This document shows, piece by piece, positions 42,242-50,427 of a DNA stretch of 64,000 nucleotides; the first letter of the stretch is position 1, and the number at the start of each line of letters is the position of its first letter. This DNA is from Mariniphaga sp041687215 (GTDB taxonomy: Bacteria; Bacteroidota; Bacteroidia; Bacteroidales; Prolixibacteraceae). A program made the translations under genes and the position numbers. Under the pieces are notes generated by a model that made no database searches, had not been told where the DNA came from, and was given only the letters and a program-made list of their open reading frames with translations. Location: assembly GCF_041687215.1 (NCBI RefSeq), contig NZ_JAWLCI010000003.1, forward strand, positions 62,001 to 126,000, written 5' to 3'.

Positions 42242-45022
42242 ATGAGAAGAATTGTTCTGCTGTTTTTATGTCTTGTTTCAATAGGAGTTTTGGCGCAACA
42301 TCCTGCTAAAAAATCATTAACAATTGACGATTTTGGTAGCTGGAATACCTTGTCGAATCCGATTATCTCAAATGACGGAACCCGGGTTGCTTTCGAACAA
42401 AATCCGCAAAAGGGCGACGGGATGCTGATTGTGAAAAGCGGAAAGTCAGATTTTGACACCATTCCCCGTGGCAATAAAGCGGCATTCGGGCCGGAAAATG
42501 ATTTTATCATATTTTCAATAAAACAGCCTGAAGACAGCATCAGAAAAGCAAAACTGGACAAGGTGAAAAAGGAAGATATGCCCAAAGACAGTTTGGGTAT
42601 TTGGGTTTTTAGCAGGAATGAAATCAATAAATACCCAAAGCTGAAATCCTATAAAATTCCGGAAGAAAATGCCCGTTGGATTGCATTTACAGTTGAACCT
42701 GCGCCAGTTCCGAAAGATACCACCGAAAACAATTCGAAGAAGAAAAGGGAAAAACAGGAAGGCGATGAACTTGTATTTTTTGAGGTTGAAACCAGCGATA
42801 CATTAATGTTCCGAAATGTTACCGACTGGACTTATGCAAAAAAAGGAGAATCTGTGTTTTTCAACCGGGAAGTAAAAGATTCAACCGGAACTGTTTCGTC
42901 ACTCCATGTATTCGATACTACAACGGGTGAATCATTGGAAATTTTTTCAGAAGAAGGTTGGATGAAAAAGCTGACTTCAAACGAATCCGGAAATCAGTTT
43001 GCTTTTCTGTTTTCTTCGGACACCATCAAAGAAAAAGTATATTCGCTTTTTTTGGGAGATTTAAATGAAACGCCTGAAAAAACAGTGGACGGCTACACCA
43101 GTGGCATTCCTGTTGGCTGGACCCCCAGCGAAAACAGCGATATTTATTTTTCGGAAGACGCCACCAAGCTATTTTTCGGCACGGCTGAAGCTCCCAAACC
43201 AGCGCCAAAAGATACACTTTTGGACGAAGAAAAACCAAAACTGGATATCTGGAACTGGCAGGATTTGAAACTTCAGCCCCAGCAAAAAGTTGAAGCAGAG
43301 CGGGAGAAAAAACGGACCTACCTGGCGGTTTATCATATCAATCTCAACCGGTTCATTCAACTGGCCGATCCGCAGGTGAGAGACGTTTCTACTCTGCAGA
43401 AAGGAAACAGTGATTTGGCATTCGGGTACAACGAGATGCTCTACTTGCGTGAGTCAAGCTGGACCGGCGACCGGAAACGCGATTACTACATTGTGGATGT
43501 ACAATCGGGCATCAAACGTGAAATTGCCGACTGCAAATCGTTTGTCCGCATTTCTCCTCAAGGGAAATATGTGGTTTGGTACGAGCCGGCTGACAGTAGT
43601 TTTTATGCACGTTCTACCGACATTAATCAATTGGAAGCAGTTTCGCTAACAAAAATATTACCGGTGAATTTTTACGACGAACGGAACGACACACCGATGG
43701 ACCCAAGTCCGTATGGTTTAGCTGGCTGGAGCGAAGACGATCGGTTTGTTTACATTTACGACCGTTACGATATCTGGAAACTCGATCCGGCAGGCGAACG
43801 GGTTCCGGTTAATATTACCAAAGCTTTTGGCCGCCGGAATCAGACCCGGCTTCGCTATATAAAGCTTGACTCTGAGTTGGAGCACATTCCATCTAATGAA
43901 CCGGCCCTGCTCAGTGCTTTTGATGAACGCACCATGTCTGGCGGTTTTTTTCGGACCCGGTTTGGTGTAGTGGCCGATCCTGAAATGCTGGCTATGGAAA
44001 AAAATCAATTTGGCGGAGTTAAAAAGGCCAAAAATGCAGAAAAACTGATCTGGACAAAGGAAAACGTGCGTGAATTCCCCGATTTGTGGTGCAGCGATCT
44101 GAATTTTATGAAAACCGAACGGATTTCAGATGCCAATCCGCAGCAGGAAAATTTTATCTGGCCAAAAGTACAACTGGTGGAATGGACTTCTTTTTCAGGC
44201 GAAAAGTTACAAGGACTGCTCTATTTTCCGGAAAATCTCGATCCGGCAAAAAAATATCCGATGGTAATTTATTTTTACGAAAGGAATGCTGAAAACCTTT
44301 ACAATCATCAGCACCCGGCTCCAAGCCGTTCCACTATCAACAAGCCGTTTTATACAAGCAACGATTATGTGGTTTTTGTACCCGACATCACATACAAAAT
44401 AGGCTATCCGGGGCAAAGTGCCTACAATGCCATTGTGAGTGGCACACAATATCTGATGAATACATTTCCTTATATCGATGAAAAGCGAATGGCCTTGCAG
44501 GGGCAAAGTTGGGGTGGTTACCAGATTGCTTACCTGATTACCCAGACCGATTTGTATGCTGCTGCCATGGCTGGTGCTCCGGTAAGCAACATGACCAGCG
44601 CCTTCGGGGGAATTCGCTGGGCATCAGGAATGAGCCGGATGTTTCAGTACGAACAACAGCAAAGTCGTATAGGTGGTACCCTTTGGGAAAAACCGCTGCA
44701 TTACATCGAAAACTCACCCTTATTTTATGCGCCTAAAGTGAACACACCGCTATTGATGATGCACAATGATGATGACGGAGCCGTTCCGTGGTATCAGGGC
44801 ATTGAATATTTTGTGGCGCTGCGTCGCCTCAATAAACCGGTGTGGATGCTTTCTTACAATGGAGAACCGCATAACCTGAATGCTACAAGCTGGGCCAACC
44901 GCATAGATTTGAGCAAACGGATGTTTCAGTTTTTCAATCATTACCTGAAAGATGAGCCTATGCCAGAATGGATGGAGAAAGGTGTTCCGGCAATTGAGAA
45001 GGGGGAAAACCTGGGATACTAA
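42242..45022 (+). CDS. Secreted S9 (prolyl-oligopeptidase family) serine peptidase
   Basis: A 926-residue periplasmic peptidase with signal peptide MRRIVLLFLCLVSIGVLAQ, a long beta-propeller region (about 25-620) and a C-terminal alpha/beta-hydrolase domain. Catalytic Ser 756 is in GQSWGGYQ, the Asp in HNDDDGAVPW and His 877 in GEPHNLN. The triad spacing is normal for S9. The propeller holds several acidic, Lys-rich inserts (TENNSKKKREKQEGDE). It probably degrades oligopeptides in the envelope. A terminator follows 27 bases after the stop codon. Confidence 0.9.
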   Translation: MRRIVLLFLCLVSIGVLAQHPAKKSLTIDDFGSWNTLSNPIISNDGTRVAFEQNPQKGDGMLIVKSGKSDFDTIPRGNKAAFGPENDFIIFSIKQPEDSIRKAKLDKVKKEDMPKDSLGIWVFSRNEINKYPKLKSYKIPEENARWIAFTVEPAPVPKDTTENNSKKKREKQEGDELVFFEVETSDTLMFRNVTDWTYAKKGESVFFNREVKDSTGTVSSLHVFDTTTGESLEIFSEEGWMKKLTSNESGNQFAFLFSSDTIKEKVYSLFLGDLNETPEKTVDGYTSGIPVGWTPSENSDIYFSEDATKLFFGTAEAPKPAPKDTLLDEEKPKLDIWNWQDLKLQPQQKVEAEREKKRTYLAVYHINLNRFIQLADPQVRDVSTLQKGNSDLAFGYNEMLYLRESSWTGDRKRDYYIVDVQSGIKREIADCKSFVRISPQGKYVVWYEPADSSFYARSTDINQLEAVSLTKILPVNFYDERNDTPMDPSPYGLAGWSEDDRFVYIYDRYDIWKLDPAGERVPVNITKAFGRRNQTRLRYIKLDSELEHIPSNEPALLSAFDERTMSGGFFRTRFGVVADPEMLAMEKNQFGGVKKAKNAEKLIWTKENVREFPDLWCSDLNFMKTERISDANPQQENFIWPKVQLVEWTSFSGEKLQGLLYFPENLDPAKKYPMVIYFYERNAENLYNHQHPAPSRSTINKPFYTSNDYVVFVPDITYKIGYPGQSAYNAIVSGTQYLMNTFPYIDEKRMALQGQSWGGYQIAYLITQTDLYAAAMAGAPVSNMTSAFGGIRWASGMSRMFQYEQQQSRIGGTLWEKPLHYIENSPLFYAPKVNTPLLMMHNDDDGAVPWYQGIEYFVALRRLNKPVWMLSYNGEPHNLNATSWANRIDLSKRMFQFFNHYLKDEPMPEWMEKGVPAIEKGENLGY

Positions 45023-45048
45023 ATTTCATCAAAAATAATATTTGAAAC

Positions 45049-45078
45049 AAGCCGGGTATGTCGCCCGGCTTTTGTTTG
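45049..45078 (+). terminator. Rho-independent terminator after the S9 peptidase
   Basis: AAGCCGGG (45049-45056) pairs with CCCGGCTT (45064-45071) around a 7-base loop, followed by TTTTGTTTG. Confidence 0.85.
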
Positions 45079-45192
45079 CCGTAAAATATGGACAGTTCAT
45101 CGAATTTGTTGAATTAAGAATTTTCTTTTCCCGAATTTTGGAGTAACGTTTTATCAGTGCTGTACGTCTAACAAAAAACAAAACAATAAGCT

Positions 45193-45696
45193 ATGAAACG
45201 AATTTACTTATTTTCCATTTTATTTGTTTTCCTTTTTTCAGCCTGCGAATACGAAAGCGGAGTTTCTGAAGCGTTTGCCAAATATCGTTATAAAGAAGGA
45301 GTTACAACTATTACAGTTCCCGGTTGGGCAATAAGGTTGGCAGCGCGCTGGGGCGATTTGGAAAAGAATGAACGCGAGCTGCTACAGAGTATTGATAAGG
45401 TGAAAGTGCTAACCATTGAAGATGAAAATTTGAATGCCCGCAGCAATTTGCACAAGGAGTTTTACAACGCCGTTAAGGAAAACAGTGAAATGGAAGAACT
45501 GATGGTGGTAAGAGACGGGAACGACCAGGTAACTATTTTCGGAATAGCTGACGAAAAATCCATTAAAGAATTACTCATTCTGGTTGGTGGCGACGACAAT
45601 GCCATGGTTTACGTGAAAGGCAGGCTCAAACCCGAACTCATTTCAAACTTCATGGATGAAAACTCACAAAGGGGATTCCTGAGTTTTAAGAATTAG
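45193..45696 (+). CDS. DUF4252 lipoprotein
   Basis: A 167-residue lipoprotein (lipobox LFSAC). The body matches the Bacteroidota DUF4252 pattern: an early aromatic region (FAKYRYKEGVTTITVPGW), a helix-strand KVKVLTIEDEN, a middle ELMVVRDGNDQVTIFGIADE and a C-terminal strand AMVYVKGRL. The family has no known function; members are usually found as small envelope proteins, some near sigma/anti-sigma genes, but none are adjacent here. It stands alone between two terminators. Confidence 0.8.
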   Translation: MKRIYLFSILFVFLFSACEYESGVSEAFAKYRYKEGVTTITVPGWAIRLAARWGDLEKNERELLQSIDKVKVLTIEDENLNARSNLHKEFYNAVKENSEMEELMVVRDGNDQVTIFGIADEKSIKELLILVGGDDNAMVYVKGRLKPELISNFMDENSQRGFLSFKN

Positions 45697-45753
45697 TCGG
45701 TTTTATTTTCGTCTGAAAAAGTCTTCGTCAAACGGTACCATCCATTAAATTAT

Positions 45754-45820
45754 CGGATATTTTTGTGGGTGTACTACTAAAAATATCCGGTATTTTTATG
45801 GGTGACAAATAAAAAATACC
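45754..45820. terminator. Two tandem hairpins between convergent genes
   Basis: CGGATATTTTT (45754-45764) pairs with AAAAATATCCG (45779-45789), and immediately GGTATTTTT (45789-45797) pairs with AAAAATACC (45812-45820). The loops share GTGGGTG/ATGGGTG, so the second looks like a diverged copy of the first. A- and T-runs on both sides allow termination in both directions for the DUF4252 gene and the helicase gene. Confidence 0.7.
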
Positions 45821-45824
45821 TGTG

Positions 45825-48278
45825 TTATTTATACAAATCGGCCATTACCAATCTGATTTCGCCATAGGAATAGTCATTTCCCAGTTTATTTTTGATGTCG
45901 CTGGTAGTTTCGGTTTCGGTTTTTTCACGAAGGCATTTAGCAATTGCATCGTATTTTGTGCGGTCGATGAGTTCGAAAATATCCAGTTCCCCGCGGTTTA
46001 CAAAATGCGCCAGATGACCTTCAATGGTTGAAACGGCCAGGTTGCGTTTTTGTGCAATTTTGGACGGTTTGAGTCCCTGTTTAAATAGTGTCAGGCTCAC
46101 TTCTTTGGTGTCGAGGCCGGCCAGCTCCACTTCCTGTTTGGCGTTCAGCGGAATGTCCATTCCTTTTTCCCTTCTGAATTCAAGAACAAGCGCCAGTATG
46201 TCCTGCCCGAATTGTTCCATCTTTTTACCTCCCATTCCTTTTACCGCTTTCAGTTCAACGGCAGTGGCAGGGAGTTTCTGCGCAATTTCCAGCATCACCT
46301 TTTGCCGGACAATTTTTGCCTCGTCCATGCCGGTTTCCATCGATTTGTTGACACGCCATTCCAGCAGTTTCCGGTAAAAATCAGGGTAGGTCACATTCAG
46401 CGATGCAGCCTGTTTCCGGGCTTTAACTGCAGGTTTTTCAATGGACGCCAGCGCGCGGACTTCGAGGTACCGTTGAATGGAAAATCCTCCGGTAATAGAT
46501 TCCAGTCCGGCACGTTTTGTGGCCAGTTCAGTTTCCAGTTGTCCCAGAATATCGGCCAACCGTTTCCGGATGGCCCGGTTGTCGGTCTCAAAGCCTGTTT
46601 GTTCAAGCGGTACTTCCAAATGTTCGTTCAGTTTGGTTAAAAAGTATTCTGTCGCTTTTTTCAGCCGTTCCTGCAACGGGGCATTTTCTTCGGCATGACC
46701 ATATCTCCCGGCCAGTTTTTCCAATTGCGGACTAAACTTTTCAGCCACGTCAATTATTTCTGCCTGAACTGGTTTCAGTAAGTTTTGGAGTTCTGTATGC
46801 AGGTTGCCCATCAGCGAGGATGCATTCTCGTTCCATATTTTCAACAGGTAAGAGATGGTTCGCACAACCGGTTTAAAATCGAACAGTTCGTTCAACAGTT
46901 GAAGTTCGTAGGTTTTACGGTGCTTTTCCAGCACTTTTACATCGGGCTGATTTTGTTCCACCTGGTTGGTAAACCCAATAACCGTTTCGTCGTTGATAAC
47001 GCTCTGTGAATTCAGCGGGGTACTCAGCACCAGTCCATCGAGGCTTTTGCAACGGCTCAGTGCCACATAAACCTGCCCGTGGGCAAACGACTGCCGGGCA
47101 TCGATGATGGCTTTTTCAAAAGTAAGTCCTTGGCTTTTGTGAATGGTGATGGCCCAGGCCAGCTTCAGCGGATACTGGATGAACTTTCCTACCACTACTT
47201 CTTCTATTTCACCGCTGAATTCATTCAAACTGTAACGCGAATTTTCCCATACATCGGGTTCAACGGTTATGGGTTCGGTATCTCCGGGGCAAAGCACCTC
47301 AATTTGCTCGTCGATGATGTTTACCACCTGGCCGATTTTCCCGTTGTAATACCTTTTTTCAATGGAAGAATCATTTTTCAGGAACATCACCTGGGCGCCG
47401 GTTTTAATTTCCAACACTTCATCGGCAGGAAAGGCGTATTCCGGGAAATCACCTTCCACGGTACACTGAAACTGGTGAAGTTTCGTAATCAGTTTTTTCA
47501 GTTGTGCTTCATTTATTCGTTTTGCCTGGTAGTTGTGGGTGGTGAGGGTAATGTATCCTTCATCTTCGGCAGGCGAAAAATTGGGTTTAAACCGGTTGTT
47601 CAGCAATTGCAAATCTGCAGCGTTCATTTTGTTATCGCGCACCTTGTTCAGCAAATCGATAAATACCTGTTCGCTCTGGCGGTAAATGTGCTTTAGTTCA
47701 ATACCCACACAATCAGACTTTTTCAGGGCATGGCTGCTGAAGAAAAATCCGGTATCGTAGTATTTTTTCAGAATATTCCATTCATCATCTTTTATTACCG
47801 GTGCCAGTTGCTGGAGGTCGCCAATCATAAGCAACTGTATGCCTCCAAAAGGCTGGTAGCGGTTTTTGAACCGACGCAGCGTGGCGTCGATGGCATCGAG
47901 CACATCAGCGCGCACCATGCTGATTTCGTCAATAACCAGTAAATCGAGGCTGCGGATGAGGTTGATTTTGTTTTTGCTGAACCGGTTAATGCGGTCGGCA
48001 CCGGGTCTGTTGTCGGGAAAAATGGTATTGTCTGCACTCTGCGGAATTTGCGGTCCGAACGGAAGCTGGAAAAAGGAGTGAATGGTTACCCCGCCAGCGT
48101 TAATAGCTGCTACTCCGGTTGGAGCAACCACCACCATCCGTTTGGGTGAAATCTTTTTCAGGTTTTTCAGAAAAGTGGTTTTTCCCGTTCCGGCTTTCCC
48201 GGTCAGAAAAACATTGCGGTTAGTGTAATGAATAAAATTAAATGCTAACTTAAGTTGCTGATTGGATTCGTCGTGCAT
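45825..48278 (-). CDS. Pif1-like DNA helicase with HRDC and C-terminal HTH domains
   Basis: An 817-residue SF1B helicase. Walker A is GKAGTGKTT (about residue 28), then VVAPTGVAAINAGGVTIHSFF, the Walker B DEISMV, GDLQQLAPV, and the late motifs AWAITIHKSQGLTF and YVALSRC. After about residue 430 an extended linker carries charged helices. An HRDC-type domain follows (about 615-700; LLEWRVNKSMETGMDEAKIVRQ, GMGGKKMEQFG), then a helix-turn-helix (HTH_40-type, about 720-817; LKPSKIAQKRNLAVSTIEGHL), a tail shared with RecQ-like proteins. Likely roles are G-quadruplex, R-loop or recombination intermediate unwinding. The ATP-cone nuclease gene ends 80 bases upstream on the same strand. Confidence 0.9.
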   Translation of the reverse strand: MHDESNQQLKLAFNFIHYTNRNVFLTGKAGTGKTTFLKNLKKISPKRMVVVAPTGVAAINAGGVTIHSFFQLPFGPQIPQSADNTIFPDNRPGADRINRFSKNKINLIRSLDLLVIDEISMVRADVLDAIDATLRRFKNRYQPFGGIQLLMIGDLQQLAPVIKDDEWNILKKYYDTGFFFSSHALKKSDCVGIELKHIYRQSEQVFIDLLNKVRDNKMNAADLQLLNNRFKPNFSPAEDEGYITLTTHNYQAKRINEAQLKKLITKLHQFQCTVEGDFPEYAFPADEVLEIKTGAQVMFLKNDSSIEKRYYNGKIGQVVNIIDEQIEVLCPGDTEPITVEPDVWENSRYSLNEFSGEIEEVVVGKFIQYPLKLAWAITIHKSQGLTFEKAIIDARQSFAHGQVYVALSRCKSLDGLVLSTPLNSQSVINDETVIGFTNQVEQNQPDVKVLEKHRKTYELQLLNELFDFKPVVRTISYLLKIWNENASSLMGNLHTELQNLLKPVQAEIIDVAEKFSPQLEKLAGRYGHAEENAPLQERLKKATEYFLTKLNEHLEVPLEQTGFETDNRAIRKRLADILGQLETELATKRAGLESITGGFSIQRYLEVRALASIEKPAVKARKQAASLNVTYPDFYRKLLEWRVNKSMETGMDEAKIVRQKVMLEIAQKLPATAVELKAVKGMGGKKMEQFGQDILALVLEFRREKGMDIPLNAKQEVELAGLDTKEVSLTLFKQGLKPSKIAQKRNLAVSTIEGHLAHFVNRGELDIFELIDRTKYDAIAKCLREKTETETTSDIKNKLGNDYSYGEIRLVMADLYK

Positions 48279-48358
48279 GCCTTAAATGTTCTATGGTCAT
48301 TCAAATCAGCTAAAATAAACATGTTTGCCAAATTTCCCAAAAGCAATCTTACTGAATT

Positions 48359-49237
48359 TTAGGACAAGTCGCTGATTTCTTTCCTTAAACTGTTTAATTT
48401 TCTTGGTTTTATTTGAAAAGGTTCAAGTACTTCAGGATTTTCGCTTATCTGCTTGCAAATAACAATACCTTTTTCCATAAGTTGCTGTTTTTGTGCTATT
48501 GTAAGATTATGCAGTACTGTTATTGGGAAAATTTTATCGCGGTCGATCAAATCTTTAAGGCCGTTTTGTGCAGGGTAATCCCAACTGAGAAGATGAAGGC
48601 CACTACAGGTTCCATAATTGATGGCATCGGTTGAAAAGCGGGTGTTGGTTACCACCCATCCATGAAAAGTAAAGTCTTTGAACCTGTCGTCTTCTTTTCT
48701 TTTATCAATAATATCGTTTACGCGGCTTCGGATATAAAGCGGTATTTGAACGCTGAAAATCTTACCCTGTGAAGTTCCGTATTTACATTCAACAAAATAT
48801 TGATTTTTGTCCTGAGTGGCAATTACATCTACCTCGTGGGTGACACATTTTCCGTTTACAACCTGGCCTACTTCTGTTTTAAAACCCTGAACTTCCAAAA
48901 TTTTTCCAATAAAGTGCTCAAAAGGAAATCCGGTGGGGCCCAACTCCATAATGGCTTTTTTTAACTTGTATCGCGATGCAGTGTAGCTTTTCTTTTTTCG
49001 TAGCAGTGAAAAAGCCCGGCCATAAATTTTTGCAGTAGTAACGCCATCGTAAATCCAAGAGTTTACATCTTCCGCAACCTGTTCAATGATTTCTTCATCA
49101 GCTCCGGCATTTCGTAACGATTGTTTTAGCTTGTTAACACTAAAAGGTTCTTCTTCGCCAGATGCTTTTTTTATGGTGACTACTTTATTATCTTCTTTTA
49201 TCATATTATTTATTGTACTGAAAACGCGTTTTTCCAT
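48359..49237 (-). CDS. ATP-cone domain fused to a PD-(D/E)XK (Mrr-like) nuclease
   Basis: A 292-residue protein. Residues about 18-105 read as an ATP-cone (VVTIKKASGEEEPFSVNKL, YDGVTTAKIYGRAFSLLRKK, YRLKKAI-like end), the nucleotide-sensing fold of ribonucleotide reductases and NrdR. Residues about 108-230 form a restriction-endonuclease-like core: PFEHFIGKILEVQGF, the metal Asp 137 in HEVDVIA, and Glu 150/Lys 152 in YFVECKYG. The combination suggests DNA cleavage controlled by (d)ATP. The start may be base 49237 or the internal ATG at 49204. The upstream gene ends 12 bases before it, so they form a pair. It might be defence or repair; the sequence does not decide. Confidence 0.75.
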   Translation of the reverse strand: MEKRVFSTINNMIKEDNKVVTIKKASGEEEPFSVNKLKQSLRNAGADEEIIEQVAEDVNSWIYDGVTTAKIYGRAFSLLRKKKSYTASRYKLKKAIMELGPTGFPFEHFIGKILEVQGFKTEVGQVVNGKCVTHEVDVIATQDKNQYFVECKYGTSQGKIFSVQIPLYIRSRVNDIIDKRKEDDRFKDFTFHGWVVTNTRFSTDAINYGTCSGLHLLSWDYPAQNGLKDLIDRDKIFPITVLHNLTIAQKQQLMEKGIVICKQISENPEVLEPFQIKPRKLNSLRKEISDLS

Positions 49238-49249
49238 AAATCATTTCCT

Positions 49250-49945
49250 CTAAATCCATTTTAATACTTCTGTTTTTATGCATGTAAGCATTTTGAGATC
49301 AAGGTGTTCGGAATAAACGCGCATTATATCCTGCACTTTTCCATCAATGATTAACCCACCAATGGCCCCATCGAAAAACAAACAATCGCTGTTGTTTTTT
49401 ACTTTTTCCATTAATTTTTCAAACTTAGACAATTCCGGACGTTTGGGCAAATTGATGTATCCTTCATGCTTTTCCTGTTTATCAAAAAATATACCATCTC
49501 CTTTATCTTCAAGAAAAAAGCATTTACTCACGGTAACTACTGCTTCTTTTTCAAGTTGAACCTTCCGGGCAAATTTTACTCCTAATTTAATATAACATTC
49601 CTGCAGCATTTTTAAATGTTGATAATCGGGAAAGTTTCTGATTCGGATGGCAGGAATGTGATGCCCTTGGTGCAGAAAGATTGCACTGGCTGTATTCACT
49701 TTGTTTTTAGCGCAAATATCGATGTTTTGTGTCAGCCTTAATGCTTCTTCCAACGTATAAAACCCTTCGGTAAACAAAAAAAGAGAATTGGGCTGAGGTT
49801 TATCCGGAATTCTCCCGTAATAGTTGGAATAAGGCATATCAGCCTCAGCTACAACAGTGTTTTCCAGTATGTTGCTGGTTATTAAAGCCAGAGATTCTTT
49901 TTTGGTGATGGAGCCGCAAACTTTAAGTATTTTTTCTGATTCCAT
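49250..49945 (-). CDS. Unknown protein paired with the ATP-cone nuclease
   Basis: A 231-residue protein I do not recognise. No signal peptide and no transmembrane helix. It is mixed alpha/beta, with YYGRIPDKPQPNSLFLFTEG, ASAIFLHQGHHIPAIRIRNF and the C-terminal DCLFFDGAIGGLIIDGKVQDIMRVY (in pieces). Histidines cluster at HQGHH. It is transcribed immediately before the nuclease gene (12-base gap), so the two probably act together as partner, inhibitor or specificity protein. The upstream 480 bases hold no gene. Confidence 0.55.
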   Translation of the reverse strand: MESEKILKVCGSITKKESLALITSNILENTVVAEADMPYSNYYGRIPDKPQPNSLFLFTEGFYTLEEALRLTQNIDICAKNKVNTASAIFLHQGHHIPAIRIRNFPDYQHLKMLQECYIKLGVKFARKVQLEKEAVVTVSKCFFLEDKGDGIFFDKQEKHEGYINLPKRPELSKFEKLMEKVKNNSDCLFFDGAIGGLIIDGKVQDIMRVYSEHLDLKMLTCIKTEVLKWI

Positions 49946-50091
49946 GACAGTTGATTTTAATTGAACAGAAGTTTATTGATTCTACTTTCATTTTTATATA
50001 AAGTTACACCAAAAGCCAAATGAAAAATATGTTTTACAAAAGGTTCAGTGTACTACCAATTCCATATTTTTATATGCTTTCGTAAAAACGG

Positions 50092-50231
50092 ATTTTTTAC
50101 ACCGTGGCTTTAGCCCGGTGAATAGAGATATCAAAAACAAAAGGGCTTTAGCCATTAAGAGAATTAAATGCTAAAGCCGAATAAGACTACGAAAAAGAAA
50201 AACACCGGGCTAAAGCACCGGTGTAAAAAAT
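50092..50231. repeat. 140-bp nested inverted repeat (REP/BIME-like) with GGCTTTAGC cores
   Basis: Ends 50092-50120 and 50203-50231 are inverted copies with 27 of 29 bases identical, opening ATTTTTTACACCG. Inside, GGCTTTAGC (50144-50152) pairs perfectly with GCTAAAGCC (50170-50178). All four arms contain the same GCTTTAGC core, so the element is an array of four short units in alternating orientation. It has no coding capacity. The flanks 49946-50091 and 50232-50427 are AT-rich and show nothing I can name, apart from being upstream of the M28 gene. Confidence 0.8.
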
Positions 50232-50427
50232 TGATTGTTTGTTTTGTGATTTAAAACGTGGAATTTGTCGTACACCCCAAAAGGTTCGGTTTTCTATCGG
50301 GTTTGTTAAAATTTTTAACCACAATACCGGAATTTTTCAATGGAATAAAAAGTTATTTGTATTATTACGATTCCAAATAAAACAGGAATTCAGAAATATC
50401 TAAATAACAATAAATTAAAATTTTACA

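Noticed and set aside
47079..47696. 205-codon plus-strand open frame over the helicase gene
   Set aside because: Shadow frame with no domain; the helicase motifs on the minus strand are unambiguous.
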